The position numbers and the translations under genes are program-made. From positions 23,334,965 through 23,398,964 of the forward strand of contig NC_059082.1 in assembly GCF_020497125.1 (NCBI RefSeq): 64,000 bases of DNA, written 5' to 3'. Every line of letters begins with the position of its first letter. Within the stretch, counting starts at the first letter, position 1. Source of the DNA: Mauremys mutica. Lineage: Eukaryota; Chordata; Testudines; Geoemydidae. The notes under the pieces were generated by a model that worked only from the letters and a program-made list of their open reading frames with translations, did not search any database and was not told the origin of the DNA. Of this stretch, positions 59,101-64,000 are shown piece after piece.

Positions 59101-60498
59101 AATCCTCTTATAGTTGTATATAATTTTATTTTACAATCATGTCAGCAGGCTCTTTTGGTGAGGTTTTATAGATGCATGACAAATGCTTTAAAAGCCCTTG
59201 ATAGCATGTTTTGTTATATATTTTCCCTGTAGAACACACTTGCAGTAGGGAACTTAAATAGCTTCAGTTAAGCTCTCAACAAAATGTTACAGATGTCACA
59301 TGAATGTCATACCTCAAACCTGGTATTTAATCACTTGGTTCAAAAGTAGCAATTTTGCAGCAGTTCCTAGAGAATAACAAGCTTAAAAAAGTAATTCTAA
59401 GTAAGCACCTCACTGTAGCAAAAAAATCTTTTGGCGCACAGTCTGTCTGTCAATCAATTTGACCCTTGTGGCCATTATATTCCTTCCTCTACTTACCTCA
59501 GCTTTGTTAAAAAATAGTTCTAGCCAGTTATAGCTAGTTATATTTGTGTAAATATAATTATTTACATGTGTCAGGGAAATCACTGTACAGCTTGTTTCCT
59601 GCTAACATTTTCACTTGGAATTAACAGTAAGGCAAAATCAGGACTGTCAAAGAAATAACCCCAATATTTTCCCATGCAATAGCTGGCTAGAATTGATGGG
59701 TAGGATTATATTAATACTCCATATACAGTATTGCCCAAGATATATTAATAAATACATGATCTCTGCAATCACAACTAAGATTGAGGTACAGCATATTTTG
59801 TACATGAATCATTAAACAAAAAGCACCAAGACTTATCATGATTAATTGAATTTGCTAGTTTGCTCCTGAAATATAGTGCAGATTTTTGCAGAGGTTTTTT
59901 CTACAGTGCCCCACATGATGTTAAACAGAGGTGGAGTAATATCAGAATACAGATCTCTTTAGGGCAGGAACTTATCTTATCCCAGTTGAGGCCTCTGAGC
60001 AGTGTACAAATACAGTAATAATTATTTTAAAATCCAGTTGCTTTCCTTTCTCCTTTCATAGCCATTTTGCTGGACTGCTCTGGTCATATCCCTGGCCCAG
60101 TGTGTGTCTATTTAGATGCAAGGTGAAGGGCAGTTGTAGCATATGCATGGAGGAGTATTCTGAACTAACTTTCTGCCTTGCCTGTGGACCTCTGAGACTG
60201 TGAAAACACCTTGGTCCCAACCATCTTTGGCTCTGATCTTTGATCCCTGTTCCTGTGATCTTCAGAGGTTATTATTCCAGAACGAAACAGCAAATGTGCA
60301 CGTTGGTTAATCCGTATAGCCTTTCTAATTACAGGAGCACAGGAAGCAGCACCACAGTCTGCTTTAGGCTTTCATGACCCAAGGGTTGTCTTGGATCATT
60401 TTTGTCTGAACAGTGGTGTGAAAGGTGGCAGACTTTGATCTTTTTTCCCCAATAATAATTGCAGAATTTCAAATATCTATGACTTTTAGCTGCATAAG
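56176..60498. other. Mostly unique non-coding DNA
   Basis: No gene is visible. An old palindromic repeat lies near 56455-56525 and an old LINE tail at about 59955-60030 (tctttagggcaggaac...acaaatacagtaataatta). 58230-58760 is non-repetitive, of mixed composition, and may include conserved non-coding DNA. Confidence 0.5.
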
Positions 60499-60891
60499 TG
60501 TCAGGAACCCGGGTCTGCAGCAGAGTTAGTTTCCAGGTCACCTCATCAGTACGGCTGGCCTGCATCAGGCTGCCTGATTAGCCTCATCATCTGATTGGCT
60601 GCAGGGGCCAGCAGGCTGGCTTTTAAGACAGCAGTAGCTTGCTGGCTGCTCAATGCCCACCACCTTGCCTGCTCCTGTGTTACCTTGAGGTACCTGCCTT
60701 GAACTCCTCCTTCTGCTAGCTATAGGTCCTGACCTCTGGCTTGACCCAGGACTCTGGGTTCTGACAACTGGCTCTGGATTGACTCTTGACTCCAGCTTCT
60801 GACTACTGACTCTGGCGCTGACCTTAATCCTTGGTTCCTGATGCCCACTCTGACCACTAGACCAGACTGCCCTCACCTCAGTTGCCTGACA
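60499..60891 (+). mobile_element. Solo long terminal repeat (Gypsy-type, tentative)
   Basis: The segment starts tgtcaggaacccgggtctgc and ends cagttgcctgaca, giving the TGTCAGG/CCTGACA inverted termini typical of LTRs. The flanks are ataag and ataaa, a 5-bp duplication matching at 4 of 5. An upstream cttttaag could act as a TATA-like box. Repeated tctg-act words (tctgacaactggctctgg and others) fill the 3' half. No primer-binding site, internal coding region or second LTR lies nearby, so it is a solo LTR. The 103-codon minus-strand frame is an artefact. Confidence 0.7.
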
Positions 60892-62006
60892 ATAAAGAAA
60901 TGGCCTTTTAGGGTGGGATTTTCAAAAGCACTCACTGTTAGCCCGACTCTGCTCTCATTGAATTAAATGCTGGGCAGTTCTGAAAATGTCACCCTAAAAG
61001 TGCTGAGCATCTTGAAGTCTCATTGAAGTCAATGGAAATTTGAGGAGCTTAACATCTCACAGGAGGTGGTCAGCACCCTGCAAGATGAGGCCACAATTAA
61101 GAAAGCAGTAATCTGTATCTAGCTTCAGATATTTTTGGCAATGCTGCATCAAAGCGAACATTGCTGGGCCAGATCCATGCCTGGTGTAAATTAAGATCGC
61201 TCCACTGACATCATTTTCAATTTACACCAGTAGAATAGGTCTTTATCCCTGAGTCAGTAATATAGGTTTTCGTCCCTAAACCACAAATCATCCCAGTTAC
61301 TTGAAAATGAGCCCAGGCCCCAGGTTCACCTAAAACTTTAGCAAACTTCAACAAACCTGTGTCTAAATCTGGTCTAAGCAAGTTTTGTGTTTGTAATGGA
61401 AACCAAAACCAGGTTTTGGTTTTCAGATTTTGTTCGGAAACTTTTACACAACTCTAATTAGAATATTGACCAATGGAAAACAAGATGCTCAACATAAAAT
61501 ACCCAGCCTACCCACATGCCAATGAATGCCTCTGTGGCGGACTGAACAGCCACTTTTTGAATTGCTTGTGCTCATCTTCATTGCAGACTGCTGTTCAGAA
61601 CCCTCCCCAGCACTCAACAGTTTTACAGACACCAAGAAAAATACTTCTCTCAGAGATCCTATTCTAAATTGGGCACAGTGAGCATGCAGATAGGCATAAC
61701 TGTTATGTGCAGCACATACCACTGCAATGTGCTCCCACGCTTTTATACAGAAAAATCAACTCTCTCCTAGAAAAGAGTATGTCATGGAAGCCAGATGGAA
61801 TTTTCACTGACTCTGGTCCTAAGAGACTAACAGCTCTGTCAATAATGGATAAAGGGCCAAACTCATCCCCTGAGTAATTTCATTATAACTAAGGGAACCA
61901 CTGCAGGAATGAATTTGGCTCGTACTTGAAAACAGTGCACACTGACTGCCAGTACTGTACTTTGTGTACTACCAATGTAAACTAAGTAACAGTGATGGTA
62001 ATTCTT

Positions 62007-62055
<49 letters not shown>

Positions 62056-62420
62056 CCCGTAGAAAATAATCTTTTTACCTCCTCAATAAATTTCACTCAG
62101 GGTTATTTTTGGTGGGTTTTTTTTAATAATAAAATAGATTTCCATGGTAGGATCAACTTTCTTCAGAATACACTGGCCTTCCTTGCTCCAGGATTTGGGT
62201 CCTAAAGGCCTCTGTGGCCTGTAAGAGGTTGAGGTGGATATTCTGTGCTGGATCAAGACTTCATGTAGTTTTATTACATATTAAACTAGTCAGCAAGAGC
62301 AAAATACTTCCACTACCATAATATAAGTAAAAACATCATGTCATTGGCTACCAGTCTCAGAGATTTATTTGACACCAGTCAAGAAAGGAAAATGACTTTG
62401 AAGCACACAACAAAACATTT
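60892..62420. other. Non-coding DNA with old repeats and a GT microsatellite
   Basis: 61165-61245 (gggccagatccatgcctggt...tttacaccagtagaat) is a palindromic old repeat related to 50465 and 56455. A (GT)21 tract lies at 62011-62052. No gene. Confidence 0.5.
62011..62052 (+). repeat. (GT)n microsatellite
   Basis: Twenty-one uninterrupted GT dinucleotides. Confidence 0.98.
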
Positions 62421-62423
62421 GTT

Positions 62424-62880
62424 GTAAGTAGAACTAGGCAGGAAAGATTCTCAGTCCCATGAGTATTTTCGAGAGTTAGAAATTTTTTCCCACCTCAAAT
62501 CAGAATGAAAAGCCAAAATCAAAAGCATTTTTTAACTGAAAAAAACTGATTTCCCCCCCGCTCCATTTCAGGTCAGATAAAACATTTCATTTTAATAATT
62601 TTGAAATGTTTCATTTCAATTTCAACCCTTTTGCCTTTTTTCAGTCTAATTAGGTTAAATTTCAAAACAAAAAGTCACTTCAAACTGGAAAACTGGGATT
62701 TTTCAGTTAGAAAATGCTGAAATGAAACATTTTGACAATTGTGAAACTTTCTTCCTCAACATATTTTTGAGTTGGGAAGTTCGTCAAGCCCAATCCCAGT
62801 TTCACAAACAGTGTCAGTTTTGATGAATTGACTTTTTCAATGAAAAAATTATTTGTCAAAAATTCCCGACCAACTCTAGC
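62424..62880. mobile_element. AT-rich palindromic DNA element, third copy
   Basis: The ends tagaactaggcaggaaa and ttcccgaccaactctag are imperfect inverted repeats related to those at 40015-40332. The inside alternates ttttgaaatg/catttcaa-type runs and shares ctcaaatcagaatgaaaag with the fragment near 1278. The boundaries are approximate. Confidence 0.6.
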
Positions 62881-64000
62881 TGTAAGCACTTCTCATCAGC
62901 TTATTTTCCCACAGACTTGAATAAAAGTCCAATCTTGTAAGGTGCTGGGCACCTTGAACTTCCACTGCCTTTATTAGGAGTTGAGGATGCTCAGAATCCT
63001 ATAAGAATGAGCCCTGGCACTATTCCGAGGCTCCACTCATCACCATGAGCTTTGGGTGCTCGTTTCTCTCCTACCACTGCAGCTCTGCAAATCTGAATTT
63101 GTACATTTTTGGACTATATCAGAGAGGAGAATCTGGCCTTATTTCAGGGGGTCATTAGGTGACTGTGAAAGTAAATATCATATGACATTTTAAAGACATA
63201 CTTTTCAGCCTGGCATCCTTGACATTGTCCATTTAATATGTCATACTACATTACAGTACAGTAGATTATGGATCTGTGTTTACCCTTGGCTCTAATATAA
63301 TCTTGCCATCAAGAGATTTCAAACACAAGGGCCTTCAAATTTTGCTTCTAAGTCCTTTTAAAACAAAAAGATAGAAACCCATTTGATTGCCAACCACTTC
63401 CACTACTTTCCTTTCCTAGCTTTTCCATCTTTCTTTCACAGTACAATACAGGCATACAGCACAGAAGAGGTTGCATATCCTCTGCCTCCTTTCCTTTTAG
63501 TGTTAGGGCCATTTCTTTTAATGCAATATATCAGCCACCTGAGGCTTTCCTTCAGTTTGTGTGCTTTTTTCCCTTCCTAGTTTGAAAGCAGACCACTGAA
63601 TACCGTGCGTGCAAGTATATTAGTTCTTGCAGATACACACAGGATCAGAAAATGTGCTTTGCAAATCTATCATTGTGAGCTCACCGAGGAAGAGAAAGTA
63701 TTGCAATTTAACTGTACAGGGTTGTTTTGCTTTCTCTCTTCTGATACTTTCATCATGAGGTGCTGGGAGTTAGCTATGCAGTTTCTCTTAATGTTATGGG
63801 AGTCTTTTGGCCAAATCCTTATAGCTATCACTCAAAAAGTACTCAAAAGTTAGTTGTCTATGGCAGTTACATTTTCATCTTACAATTAGCATCCTCCCTG
63901 GCAGTCAATGCTGGCTTTAGCAAGCCAATAAATGGGCATTTCTTGGCTGCACAACAATCATCTTTTGATTGCGCAGGTTGGTCTTCTTCAGCATCCTGCC
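62881..64000. other. Non-coding DNA to window end
   Basis: I see no gene or clear transposon. Short frames at 63383 and 63605 show no domain. Confidence 0.45.

Overview
This window is vertebrate nuclear DNA from an intergenic or deep intronic region. I found no exon of a host gene, no RNA gene, and nothing prokaryotic. The repeat families point to a turtle (Testudines) or a close archosauromorph relative. They include a tRNA-headed SINE with a CR1-type tail, CR1 3' ends, Penelope-like inverted-repeat tails, hAT MITEs with 8-bp target-site duplications (TSDs), and PIF/Harbinger elements and MITEs with 3-bp TSDs. The organism call rests on remembered repeat families. I cannot name the species or the locus.

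Layout. 1-11.0 kb is a dense transposon nest. A repeat of about 1 kb occurs twice, at 1-1045 and at 6.24-11.05 kb. The second copy is split by two hAT insertions, 6639-8166 and 8660-10965, each with a perfect 8-bp TSD, and the first contains a third hAT element (6845-7511) with its own perfect TSD. These insertions make a CpG-rich, G-run-rich island. Between the two copies lie a Penelope-like element, a tRNA-SINE, inverted tRNA-like repeats and a 160-bp segment repeated without a mismatch. 11-19 kb is mostly AT-rich unique DNA with Harbinger MITEs and an AT-rich palindromic element.

18972-21980 is a 3-kb PIF/Harbinger transposon with an AGA TSD. It holds a broken Myb/SANT gene on the + strand, the N-terminal stub of a transposase on the - strand, and a large internal inverted repeat that suggests fusion of two related elements. 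22-35 kb is largely unique AT-rich DNA with CR1 and old LINE/MIR fragments. 35.1-37.9 kb is a second transposon cluster with two hAT MITEs carrying perfect TSDs and a CpG-rich Harbinger MITE. 38-64 kb is mainly unique sequence with MIR, a Penelope-like hairpin split by a Harbinger MITE, CR1 pieces, a solo LTR, microsatellites and another AT-rich palindromic element.

There is no operon-like or pathway logic. The only protein-coding relics are the two Harbinger genes, both dead. The most informative content is the nested insertion history, two hAT insertions that carry a surplus terminal repeat, the rearranged Harbinger, the unexplained 160-bp identical repeat, and a few candidate regulatory patches in the unique DNA.
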